Made by a program: the position numbers and the translations under genes. The notes beneath the pieces are model-generated. The model saw nothing but the letters and a program-made list of their open reading frames with translations, did no database searches and was not told the DNA's origin. From assembly GCA_029858305.1 (NCBI GenBank), contig JAOUFI010000011.1, forward strand, positions 1 through 52,345: 52,345 nucleotides of DNA, written 5' to 3'. This DNA comes from Candidatus Thorarchaeota archaeon (lineage in GTDB: Archaea > Asgardarchaeota > Thorarchaeia > Thorarchaeales > Thorarchaeaceae). Positions 26,375 to 34,635 of this stretch are shown here, one piece after another (position 1 is the stretch's first letter; each line of letters opens with the position of its first letter).

Positions 26375-27454
26375 TTGTCATTTGAAGAGATTATCAAAAC
26401 AGAGATTGCAGCTGTGAATAGAGCTCTTGAGGACTTTCTTGACTCAAGAATTGAGAACGCAAAGAAACTTGGACCATCTCATGTTCAATATTATACCTAC
26501 ATCAAGGAGTACATGATGAGAGGTGGCAAGCGATTTAGACCTATCGCAGTTGTTATTGCATACAAGGCTATTGGCGGTGACCTTCCTCCAGAGAGTTATT
26601 ACAGAACTGCCTGTTCTGTTGAAATTCTACACAATGCATCTCTTCTTCATGATGACCTGATTGATCATGATGAAACTCGCCGAGGCGGCCCAACTTTTCA
26701 TGCCCGATATCGAGAATGGTACAAGAAGAGTGTTTCTCCTAATCTAGAGAAGGCAAGCCATTTTGGAATGACTGCTGCCATTCTTGGGGGTGACACGTTA
26801 ATGAATCTAGGCTCTGTGGCGATAACAGAATCAAAGCTAGATTCGGATATTGGAATAGCCTGCCTAGTAAACTATCAGAAGAGTTTCAGTGAGCTTGTAG
26901 AAGGTGTCCTCCTCGAGATGACAATGGTCAAGGATCGAAAGGCCACTCCTGAGATGTACCTTGAGATGATCAGGATGAAAACAGCTGTTCTCCTTGAGAA
27001 GTCTTTATTGATTGGTGGATCTATGGCGAGAGGATCTGAATCTCAGATGAGGGCTCTTAGTGAATATGGAGTAAAGATTGGTCAAGCATTTCAAATACAA
27101 GATGATATTCTGGGCTCTTTTGGAGATGAATCAGTCACAGGGAAAGCATCGGATGGCGATATTCGTGAAGGCAAAAAGACCATGCTTGTAATCGAAGCAT
27201 TGCGATTAGGTACGGCTAAACAAAAGAAGATCTTGAACGAGTTACTCGGTAGCGATAAGATTACAGACGAAGAAGTCGAGAAGGTTCGTGCAACATTTCG
27301 CGAGGCTGGTGCCCTTGAGTCCGCAGAAAAGATAATGAGTCGTCTTCTTCATGAGGGACAGGCGGCTCTTGATAAGGCAAATCCTCCATTCAAAGAACCG
27401 TATAAGCGTTTTCTACTTGATATGTCCGAATTCTTAGTAAAGAGAGACTACTGA
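26375..27454 (+). CDS. Geranylgeranyl-type polyprenyl diphosphate synthase
   Basis: Condenses isopentenyl diphosphate with allylic diphosphates to make the C20 (or longer) chain of archaeal lipids. The first aspartate motif is DDLID (93-97) in LLHDDLIDHDETRRG and the second is DDILGSFGD (243-251). GGKRFRP (50-56) binds diphosphate. The residue five positions before the first motif is the small A88, which fits a C20 or longer product. The 359-residue length is on the long side. TTG start with AGGAGAGG about 10 bases upstream. The stop overlaps the convergent unknown gene by 7 bases. Together with the Tes-like enzyme, it gives this window two steps of archaeal membrane-lipid synthesis. Confidence 0.93.
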   Translation: MSFEEIIKTEIAAVNRALEDFLDSRIENAKKLGPSHVQYYTYIKEYMMRGGKRFRPIAVVIAYKAIGGDLPPESYYRTACSVEILHNASLLHDDLIDHDETRRGGPTFHARYREWYKKSVSPNLEKASHFGMTAAILGGDTLMNLGSVAITESKLDSDIGIACLVNYQKSFSELVEGVLLEMTMVKDRKATPEMYLEMIRMKTAVLLEKSLLIGGSMARGSESQMRALSEYGVKIGQAFQIQDDILGSFGDESVTGKASDGDIREGKKTMLVIEALRLGTAKQKKILNELLGSDKITDEEVEKVRATFREAGALESAEKIMSRLLHEGQAALDKANPPFKEPYKRFLLDMSEFLVKRDY

Positions 27455-28110
27455 GGCGGATACGCTCGATAACCCGATTCAATCACTCTCAGACTTAAGA
27501 GGAGCGCCTCTTCTCCCTTATTTTCGAGGATTCTCTCCATGTCTTTGTAGACATTTGGAAATTGCTTGCGAATGTAGTCTAAGAAGTCATCTCTTGAATC
27601 AGCCAGTGCCCTATGCATTGCTTCAATATGCTCTATGAGTGTTGGCTCTCCAATTCTTCTCTTCTTTTGTTTTCGTTCCGATATACCCTTCTCTAGAGAT
27701 TTGATAACACTCTCTGCGAGAGCTTTGGATTCACTGACTACTTTTTCACCCTTCGACCGGCTTCGATCCTTTTTCTCTGACATCTTTTCCCTTGCTTGCT
27801 CCAGGAATTCTTTGACCTCTTCAGGTGTCATGGCTGGCTCATCAATGTCCGTTTCGATTACTAGCCGTTTCCAAGCTCTCTTCCCTTGGAATTCCACTGG
27901 GACAACATACCCCTTCGCCTGCATGTTTTTCAAATGCTTTCGAAACATATCTTCTGTCATCAAAGATGTGGCTGCTGATAGTACTAAGAATTTCTGATAT
28001 AGAACGGCTTCAAAATCAATTATCGACCAACCAAAAGACCTTACTATCGCTATCTCAATCTCTCTATCAAGTTCATCCGATTGCATACCTAAAGACATCC
28101 ATAACCCCAC
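27448..28110 (-). CDS. Unknown protein with a winged-helix-like N-terminus and charged linker, 220 aa
   Basis: Not recognised. Residues 20-85 look like a small helical domain ending in a beta-wing (MFRKHLKNMQAKGYVVPVEF, then KRAWKRLVI), compatible with a winged-helix fold. Residues 95-155 are a highly charged, probably coiled or disordered linker (KEKMSEKKDRSRSKGEK). Residues 157-215 form a second helical domain with EAMHRALADSRDDFLDYIRKQ. No cysteines or membrane segments are seen. The true start may be the methionine at codon 9 (28086). Convergent with the prenyltransferase gene. A DNA-binding or regulatory role is possible but unproven. Confidence 0.65.
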   Translation of the reverse strand: MGLWMSLGMQSDELDREIEIAIVRSFGWSIIDFEAVLYQKFLVLSAATSLMTEDMFRKHLKNMQAKGYVVPVEFQGKRAWKRLVIETDIDEPAMTPEEVKEFLEQAREKMSEKKDRSRSKGEKVVSESKALAESVIKSLEKGISERKQKKRRIGEPTLIEHIEAMHRALADSRDDFLDYIRKQFPNVYKDMERILENKGEEALLLSLRVIESGYRAYPPQ

Positions 28111-28315
28111 CGATGTCTCATGAATCTGTAGTTAACTAATGTTCAACGCATAAGAAGATTTGCGACACCGATTTTCCAACAGTGTTGATGCGAAATCGAA
28201 CAAGTTTTCTTTTTTTCCAAGTTAGAATGAGAAATCTGAATTAGCAAAGGAAGCAGAGTGTCAATGAGTGCAGATTGTCAACCCAACTCTCATTCACCCT
28301 GCTCTTCTTTGCTTT

Positions 28316-30781
28316 TTACACGCTCTTCTTCTTCATAAATATGACTGCGATTACAATTGCCACAGCAGCCACTCCGCCTATTCCAACTAGTAACAGAGGA
28401 TCGATGACAAAAGGTTCACCTTGGTCGGTAGTTGTGGTAGTTACAGGTTCGAGTGGGTCCGTAGTTATCATGAATGAATTTCCACCTATCTCGAACCGGC
28501 CTCCAAACATATCATATACCACACCGTACCATGATACGACCGTACCCTTCAGGTAGGGCCCAACAGTTGCTTCGATTGTGACAGTCTTGAAAACCATTGA
28601 TGTGTTCTGCCACCCATCACCAGCATTGAAGAAAAGTGTTCCAGAGGTGAAGTATCGGAAGTCCCCTCTATTGATTGGAAACATCCCAGTTACATTTGTC
28701 CCGGTATAGCCTACGGCAATCTCGGATGATAACCAACCTGCATATATCAATCCTCCCACACCAAAGAGCGTCGATTTGATGGAAACGGTTGAATTGAAAT
28801 TATGAAGATTGAAAGCTGTAAGAACATATCCTAGATCACCGCATTGTATGCTTTTATTCAGAAGAATTGAAGATCCTGAAGGTATTGTGACCATCTCATT
28901 AACAGTGTCAATTGTGACTTCTAGCATCCTAAAGACCGTTGTATTGAATTCCAATCCTTGACCTATATTATTCGTAATATTAAGTGATAGAGTATAGTTA
29001 TCTAATGGATCAAGAATGCGTGGTACTGGACTAGTAATCTCCAGAGTCAGTCCAAGAGCATCAGCTGTTTGTGCATCTAATGCAGCTCTCATAGCTCTTG
29101 TTGGGTTTGCCCGGCTTATTGCGATTTCAGCGTCCCTAAGGTACAAATCTGCCAACAGAGTCTGGTTATCTGATACAGAAACCAATTCGATAGCGTCTTT
29201 GGCATTAGCAATCTCTGTTTCTGCATCCACCATGAGCTCAAGGTATCTGTCAACCCATACTTTTTGTCCATAGATTACATTGCTCACAAAGTCTCTAATG
29301 ACAACACGTCTATTCAAGATGGCATCCACAACATCAGTGTCTGCAAGTCTTCCATCTGGCCCAGAAGGTGTATCGACAAAAACAATGTTTACTACCTTGC
29401 CAACAAATTCTGGGGAATGATCATCGCTGGCCGCATAGAACGGACGTGTGAACCCCTCATCCCAGAGGCCATGGGTATATCCAGAGTTATCTACTTCAAT
29501 TGCATCATACCCATATGTGTCCCATTTTGTGTATGCATCCATATATTGCTCGCCAATCGTCGGATGACATAGTGCGATCATGGCTCCCTGGGCATGTGCT
29601 CCAGCAATCATCTCGGCCTGAGTATATGCATAGATGTTTGTGGTCAGTGGAAATGCTAGGGAATGTTGCCCATGTGATAGCTCTGCCCCAATGAATAGTT
29701 CTATGTCAAGTCCATTGCTTTCAGTTATCTCTCGGCAAGCTAAAGCTCCTGCAATTCCTTCTTTTCCAGAAGGAGTTGAATCTTCGTAAACATGATCTGA
29801 TATTACCATGAAATCTAGTCCTCTTGTGTAGCCCGACCAGACCATTTCCATTGGAGTTCCTTGACCATCACTATATGTTGTATGATCATGAATAAGACCA
29901 GTGAATGAATCATAGTTGTCTAGCTCTGCCGGAGACAATGATGGCCCTGGTCCAATAGTGATAATTGCCATATCTGGGACTTCCACATGCCTGGGTGCAA
30001 TACCTGCAAACCAATCAAAGATATTCAATGAGAATTGCCAGAGATCGTCTTTCTCCACCTGCCAAGTAGTTGCCCATCTATATTGGAGAAATGATGCCAA
30101 GCATCCTACCGCAGCGACTTTACCCGACCCAGCTCCTGAAACAGCAGCCACGGGATTCCCCTGAAATTCGATGACAGTAGTTGCAGGACTTTCAACGGCT
30201 AGAGTACAGCCTTTTAATTTGTAATCTAAATTCGAGTGGATAGAGCTTACGTCTTGGGTTAGATGGTGTGGTGTCATAGTTTGTGCAATACCTAGCCAAC
30301 TATCCATATTGAAAGTGATACCATAGGTTTCCGAAACGGCATTAAGATTGACTGATGAAAAATGCCAAGTTGGTGAATTGTCAGTACCAATCAGCAATAA
30401 GTCGCCGCCTGCTTGCACAAAGTTGTGAACTGCTGTGACCTCTGCAGGAGTCAGTGCAACCATGGGAAATATGAGGATTAGAGCATCTACCCCACTTAAA
30501 ATACCAGAATCGAGTGCTTGGTCGAAATTCATCTCACAATCATATCCGTACTCTTCAAGTATCCATGCTAGATATGACGCATTTCCTGGTGTCATTGATG
30601 AGCTACCCAAAGCTGTATGGGCATCATCAAAAAGGATAGTATATCCTAGCTGACTAATAGTGTTCACATCTTGCTGAGCTACTTCAGAAGTAGTTGCGAT
30701 TGGTCTACTAACTAGCGTCATTGGCGATGCTAGGATTATCACTGATATGACTACAAGTACAAGTCTTACACTATCTCGCAT
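28316..30781 (-). CDS. Secreted, membrane-anchored protein: GATase-like domain + PHP phosphoesterase domain
   Basis: A signal peptide or anchor lies at about 5-25. Residues 47-260 form an alpha/beta domain (YTILFDDAHTA, VDALILIFP, LTPAEVTAVHNFVQAGGDLLLIGTD) resembling DUF4350/ThuA-type GATase-like folds. A PHP domain follows from about 293, with metal residues HDHTTYSDG (H298, H300), VISDH, LCHPT and ASDDHSPEF. A C-terminal Ig-like or stalk region ends in IDPLLLVGIGGV, a transmembrane helix and KKKSV. The PHP part should hydrolyse a phosphoester outside the cell. The N-terminal half appears related to the repeats of the next upstream gene, which has the same anchor. GGTGAG precedes the ATG. 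Substrate unknown. Confidence 0.8.
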   Translation of the reverse strand: MRDSVRLVLVVISVIILASPMTLVSRPIATTSEVAQQDVNTISQLGYTILFDDAHTALGSSSMTPGNASYLAWILEEYGYDCEMNFDQALDSGILSGVDALILIFPMVALTPAEVTAVHNFVQAGGDLLLIGTDNSPTWHFSSVNLNAVSETYGITFNMDSWLGIAQTMTPHHLTQDVSSIHSNLDYKLKGCTLAVESPATTVIEFQGNPVAAVSGAGSGKVAAVGCLASFLQYRWATTWQVEKDDLWQFSLNIFDWFAGIAPRHVEVPDMAIITIGPGPSLSPAELDNYDSFTGLIHDHTTYSDGQGTPMEMVWSGYTRGLDFMVISDHVYEDSTPSGKEGIAGALACREITESNGLDIELFIGAELSHGQHSLAFPLTTNIYAYTQAEMIAGAHAQGAMIALCHPTIGEQYMDAYTKWDTYGYDAIEVDNSGYTHGLWDEGFTRPFYAASDDHSPEFVGKVVNIVFVDTPSGPDGRLADTDVVDAILNRRVVIRDFVSNVIYGQKVWVDRYLELMVDAETEIANAKDAIELVSVSDNQTLLADLYLRDAEIAISRANPTRAMRAALDAQTADALGLTLEITSPVPRILDPLDNYTLSLNITNNIGQGLEFNTTVFRMLEVTIDTVNEMVTIPSGSSILLNKSIQCGDLGYVLTAFNLHNFNSTVSIKSTLFGVGGLIYAGWLSSEIAVGYTGTNVTGMFPINRGDFRYFTSGTLFFNAGDGWQNTSMVFKTVTIEATVGPYLKGTVVSWYGVVYDMFGGRFEIGGNSFMITTDPLEPVTTTTTDQGEPFVIDPLLLVGIGGVAAVAIVIAVIFMKKKSV

Positions 30782-30908
30782 TCTCTCACCGGCTTTCAGG
30801 ATTGAGTCGCTAGAGTAGCTGCGGTAATAAATCTGTCTTCTTACAAATGAACGTTAAATCTAAGAAATCAATTCCAATATGAATTCGAGTTGTAAATCGA
30901 ATTGAAAT

Positions 30909-30942
30909 AAAAAAAAAGAGGGGGAGGTAGATTGCTCTACCT
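30909..30942 (-). terminator. Terminator overlapping the stop codon of the tandem-repeat surface protein gene
   Basis: On the minus strand a perfect 7-bp stem (AGGTAGA/TCTACCT, GCAA tetraloop, 30925-30942) contains the TAG stop and is followed by a C-rich spacer and nine thymines (30909-30917). It should end transcription of the duplicated surface protein gene before the PHP gene. Confidence 0.7.
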
Positions 30943-32829
30943 TCTCTTTAGAACTACAACAAGAATGATAACAACAAGAACCACGCCAGCGATTCCAATC
31001 AGGAGCAGAGGATCGATAGTGAAACCTGGTTGTGTTGGAGCCCATGGGTTCATTGCGTATGCCATACCAAACTCGAATGTCTGATATACAAAGTCGTCGC
31101 CAGTCAGTGGAACGGTGTAGTATTCTGTTGTGGTCATTGGTTGGTAATCACCGTATGGCGATGCACCAGATACAACAATAACACCTGTACCTGCTTCACC
31201 TGCTTTGATTTCCAGGGTAACAGCAACGAACTTGCCTTCTTCACCATCAAGGTGAGCCAATGGTGGTACTAGGTCAGAGTCAGTGATAGTGGCTGATCCT
31301 CCGTAGTAAACGAGTGGGTAGACGTTCTCGATGGTTGTGTTCTCAAGTGCAACAACACCCTCACCCACTGAACCAGTAGTACTTCCATAGAGTGAGGTTG
31401 GACCATGCATGAGTACTGCATCAACTCCGTCAACGATATCTGCGACAAATGGATTTGTGCTCGTACCGTTAGCAACAACTCGGTATGAGGCGTTGCAGTT
31501 GGAGTAGGCATCACTGATTGATAATGCCTCTGGATAGACATGTGAACCAACAGCATCGAGTATCAATGATGCATTGTTGTTAATGTAGGCATAACCAGCG
31601 TAGTCCGAGTCTGATCCGACCCAGAGGAACTTGTTTCCTTTGTTAAACCACCCTGCAACATCAGAAATCTCATCAGGTGTGAATCCATTTGTAGTGCCAT
31701 AGATAGCACCGATGACGAGACCTCTTGCACGCTTAAGTAGAGTGTCATTAAGACCACCCCATGCCCAAACAACTTGGTAGCCCATACCATTCAGATTGGT
31801 TTCTAGTAATGCATCCTCAGCTGCAAAGATGGTGTCTTTGTATTGACCATGACCCATATCAAAGACAATCAAGGCTCCTGTGGCTATTTCCATTCCGACA
31901 TCAAATGCTTGGTAGACAAGGTTGTAACCATTCAGTGGAACGGTGTAGTATTCTGCTGTTGTCATTGGTTGGTAGTCACCGTATGGTGATGCACCAGATA
32001 CAACAATAACACCAGTTTCATCATCTCCAGCATTTACTTCAATGGATACAGCAACGAACTTGCCTTCTTCACCATCATTGTGAGCCAATGGTGGTACTAG
32101 GTCAGAGTCAGTGATAGTGGCTGATCCTCCGTAGTAAACGAGTGGGTAGACGTTCTCGATGGTTGTGTTCTCAAGTGCAACAACACCAGTACCCTGTGTA
32201 CCAGTAGTGCTTCCATAGAGTGAGGTTGGACCATGCATGAGTACTGCATCCACGTCCTTTACTATATCAGCTACATATGGATCGGTGCTTGTACCGTTTG
32301 CAACAACTCGGTATGAGGCGTTGCAGTTGGAGTAGGCATCACTGATTGATAATGCCTCAGGATAGACATGTGAGCCAACAGCCTCAAGGACCATTGAAGC
32401 ATTATTGTTAATGTAGGCATAACCAGCATAGTCTGAGTCTGATCCGACCCAGAGGAACTTATTACCAGCATTGAACCAATCGTCAATAGCAGTCACTTCT
32501 GCAGTTGTAAAGCCGTTTGTGGTTCCATAAATGGCACCTAGAACGAGTCCTGTAGCATCCTCAAGAATGGTATCATTGATACCACCCCATGCCCAGATTA
32601 CATTAAAGCCCATCGTTGTCAGGTTTGCTTCCAACATAGCATCTTCAGCTGCAAAGATAGTGTCTTTGTACTGACCATGACTCATATCAAAAACAATAGT
32701 TGGTGTGATAAGGTCAGGTGCAGCCGCTGCCCTTGTTGGAACAATACCGACGCTGATGAAATAGGGTGCGAAAAGAGCAGCAATGATTAACATTGTTGTT
32801 ATTTTCCGCATGCGTAAATCTGTTCTCAA
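30937..32829 (-). CDS. Secreted surface protein built of two near-identical 276-residue repeats with C-terminal anchor
   Basis: A signal peptide (RKITTMLIIAALFAPYF) leads into two tandem copies of a 276-residue alpha/beta domain, each beginning VFDM[SG]HGQYKDTIFAAEDA. Each copy includes WAWGG, AIYGTTNGFT, FLWVGSDSDYAGY, VLMHGPTSLYGS and VIVVSGASPYGDYQPMT. A short linker, IDPLLLIGIAGV, a transmembrane helix and LKRR end the protein. Numerous N-x-S/T sites fit surface glycosylation. The fold resembles the GATase-like first domain of the adjacent PHP protein. The frame extends to TTG 32850, but AAGGAGGAT lies inside that extension and favours TTG 32829 (630 aa). Function unknown; a ligand-binding or adhesion role is a guess. 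Confidence 0.8.
   Translation of the reverse strand: MRTDLRMRKITTMLIIAALFAPYFISVGIVPTRAAAAPDLITPTIVFDMSHGQYKDTIFAAEDAMLEANLTTMGFNVIWAWGGINDTILEDATGLVLGAIYGTTNGFTTAEVTAIDDWFNAGNKFLWVGSDSDYAGYAYINNNASMVLEAVGSHVYPEALSISDAYSNCNASYRVVANGTSTDPYVADIVKDVDAVLMHGPTSLYGSTTGTQGTGVVALENTTIENVYPLVYYGGSATITDSDLVPPLAHNDGEEGKFVAVSIEVNAGDDETGVIVVSGASPYGDYQPMTTAEYYTVPLNGYNLVYQAFDVGMEIATGALIVFDMGHGQYKDTIFAAEDALLETNLNGMGYQVVWAWGGLNDTLLKRARGLVIGAIYGTTNGFTPDEISDVAGWFNKGNKFLWVGSDSDYAGYAYINNNASLILDAVGSHVYPEALSISDAYSNCNASYRVVANGTSTNPFVADIVDGVDAVLMHGPTSLYGSTTGSVGEGVVALENTTIENVYPLVYYGGSATITDSDLVPPLAHLDGEEGKFVAVTLEIKAGEAGTGVIVVSGASPYGDYQPMTTTEYYTVPLTGDDFVYQTFEFGMAYAMNPWAPTQPGFTIDPLLLIGIAGVVLVVIILVVVLKRR
31060..31863 (-). 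repeat. Tandem intragenic repeat, copy 2 (about 800 bp)
   Basis: Second copy, diverging only at its C-terminal end, where it leads into the linker and anchor. Third positions are also conserved, which points to recent duplication or ongoing gene conversion. Confidence 0.83.
31864..32691 (-). repeat. Tandem intragenic repeat, copy 1 (828 bp)
   Basis: First of two direct copies with a period of 828 bases (276 codons). Long stretches are identical to copy 2 at the DNA level, including a run of more than 100 bases beginning at 32080 that matches the one beginning at 31252. Confidence 0.85.
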
Positions 32830-32852
32830 CTTGAATTTATCCTCCTTCAATA

Positions 32853-32872
32853 CAATTGCACGAATGCAATTG
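32853..32872. promoter_or_regulatory. Perfect inverted repeat upstream of the surface protein gene
   Basis: CAATTGCA and TGCAATTG (8 bp each) surround CGAA. It lies just before the Shine-Dalgarno of the surface protein gene, so it may be a leader hairpin or an operator. Confidence 0.45.
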
Positions 32873-33185
32873 AGAAGACATGAGTTTCCTAGGTGTAGAG
32901 TATTTAGACTTTTAGGCTCGTTTTAATATTAATATCAATCAATCTTTTGCTTTAATATATACAACTATCCATCTAACAGATTATCTATATATTTGACAAA
33001 TGATATCAGAATTTCTATAAATTTAATCACTTTCAACATGTCGTATCAGAAGGTTTTCCTGTGACAAAGCTTTAATATCCGCCAAAAGTCTGTCGAATCT
33101 TAGCGGACATTAACAAGAGATTTGAAAAGGCACCATGTATATTATGGGAGCTGATTCAAAGTTCAATTCAATATAGGTGATCCTG
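32873..33185. other. AT-rich divergent promoter region between surface protein and ABC importer
   Basis: No gene is supported here. On the plus strand TTTAATAT (33071-33078) is a likely TATA box of the ABC operon. It is followed by an imperfectly spaced inverted repeat, TCCGC/GCGGA (33078-33082 and 33103-33107), around the expected transcription start. On the minus strand, AT-rich TATTAATATTAAAA near 32930 could serve the surface protein gene. Both transport and surface genes may be co-regulated from here. Confidence 0.45.
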
Positions 33186-34613
33186 ATGACCACGGGAGAA
33201 TTTGAAACCGGAAGAAACATGACACAAATCATTGTCGCTATTGCAATAATCGGTATTGTTGGAGTTGCTGGAGTCGTCATAATCCTCAATCCTTTTGGAG
33301 GCACCGAACCTGGTCAAACTCTCACTGTTTTGACAAGACATGACGTAGCAATTATGACTGCCTATGAAACAGCTTTTCTAGCTTCGGATATTGCAGCTGA
33401 ATATCATATCACGGATATTGTTTGGAAATCTCAGGATGGTGGTTTCTGGGATGATGTAATTGCTGCTGGAGGAGTCGATGTCCTATGGGGTGGCGGTCCA
33501 ACATTATTCGATCAGATGCAGCGTGATGGAAATCTAGAAGCTCTAAATAGCACGAAAATGCTAGAAATACTTGATAGAGTTCCGGATGAGATTGCCGGTG
33601 CGGATATGAAACGTGAGGATGCAAATAGTGATGTCGTCTGGGTAGCTGCAGCGATTTCAACATTCGGATTTACAGTAAATCATGCATTCCTAGATGCAAA
33701 CAGTCTACCCACACCAAATAACTGGACACACCTTGCTCAGCCACTATGGGGTAGTCTTTTGCCTACAGCAACCATTGCGATGGGTAATGCTCCTAAGACA
33801 ACATCAAACACTAGAATCTACGAAATCATCACTCAAGGTATGGGCTGGACCAATGGCTGGATAACACTTGCTAGAATGGCTGGGAGTGCTCGTCTATATC
33901 AGGGCTCTGTGGAAACACAAGCTGCTGTTGAAAATCAGGAGGTTGGAGTTGCTATGTCAATCGACTTCTACGGCTACTCTACACAAGCCAATAATCCTGA
34001 CTGCGAGTATATCTTACCTGAGAATGAATCTATCGTCAATGGTGATCCTATTGCCATTGTAAAAGACACTCCTAAGATGGCACTCGCTGAAGCCTTCCTA
34101 GACTACGTATTGTCAGCTGAAGGTCAAGCAGTCTGGTTCACCCCAGGTGTCAACCGAATGCCAGTTCTGGAGTCTGCATTCCAAACCCCTGTCGGACTTA
34201 CCAAAGCAGACCTTTACGAGTTCTTCAATCAAACCAAGTCGAATGTTGGTGTTGATTTCAATGATACTTTATCACTCGAAATTAACACTGCTTTTACAGC
34301 CTACTTCGAGGCTGTTTTCAATGATGCCCACGACAATCTAGTACTGTGTTGGGATGCTCTGGTAACTGCATATTTTGACACTCACATTACACTGGAGCAA
34401 CTGAATACATGGGCTATTATGATGGGGACACCTGTGAATGCTACCTATGAATCAACATCGAGACAATTCACAGTAGATTTCGCGAGAGTAATCAATAACG
34501 ACATGATTTACGATAGTGGCTTTTACTATGATATGCAGACTGCTTGGACTGCAGCTGCAAATGCACAGTATTTAGCAACACTAGCCGATCTCAATGCATT
34601 TCTATCAGCATAA
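33186..34613 (+). CDS. ABC transporter solute-binding protein (iron/thiamine/putrescine-type), membrane-anchored
   Basis: The extracytoplasmic receptor of the importer encoded next. An N-terminal hydrophobic anchor (about 12-30, IIVAIAIIGIVGVAGVVII) is followed by the mature two-lobe domain. LTVLTRHD, the VLWGGGPTLFDQM segment, VWVAAAISTFGF, WITLARMAG and VKDTPKMALAEAFLDYVLS fit the type 1 extracellular solute-binding family (FbpA/ThiB/PotD-like). A C-terminal extension (about 340-475) with many aromatic and helical segments is longer than usual. The frame opens at GTG 33177, but AGGTGAT there is an ideal Shine-Dalgarno for ATG 33186. The ligand cannot be told; ferric iron or an oxyanion are candidates. 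Confidence 0.85.
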   Translation: MTTGEFETGRNMTQIIVAIAIIGIVGVAGVVIILNPFGGTEPGQTLTVLTRHDVAIMTAYETAFLASDIAAEYHITDIVWKSQDGGFWDDVIAAGGVDVLWGGGPTLFDQMQRDGNLEALNSTKMLEILDRVPDEIAGADMKREDANSDVVWVAAAISTFGFTVNHAFLDANSLPTPNNWTHLAQPLWGSLLPTATIAMGNAPKTTSNTRIYEIITQGMGWTNGWITLARMAGSARLYQGSVETQAAVENQEVGVAMSIDFYGYSTQANNPDCEYILPENESIVNGDPIAIVKDTPKMALAEAFLDYVLSAEGQAVWFTPGVNRMPVLESAFQTPVGLTKADLYEFFNQTKSNVGVDFNDTLSLEINTAFTAYFEAVFNDAHDNLVLCWDALVTAYFDTHITLEQLNTWAIMMGTPVNATYESTSRQFTVDFARVINNDMIYDSGFYYDMQTAWTAAANAQYLATLADLNAFLSA

Positions 34614-34635
34614 ATGACCTAAAGAGTATAGGGAT

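Noticed and set aside
31060..32691. Direct repeats as a CRISPR array or insertion sequence
   Set aside because: The repeat unit is 828 bases, in frame, and encodes a duplicated protein domain; no terminal inverted repeats, transposase or spacers are present.
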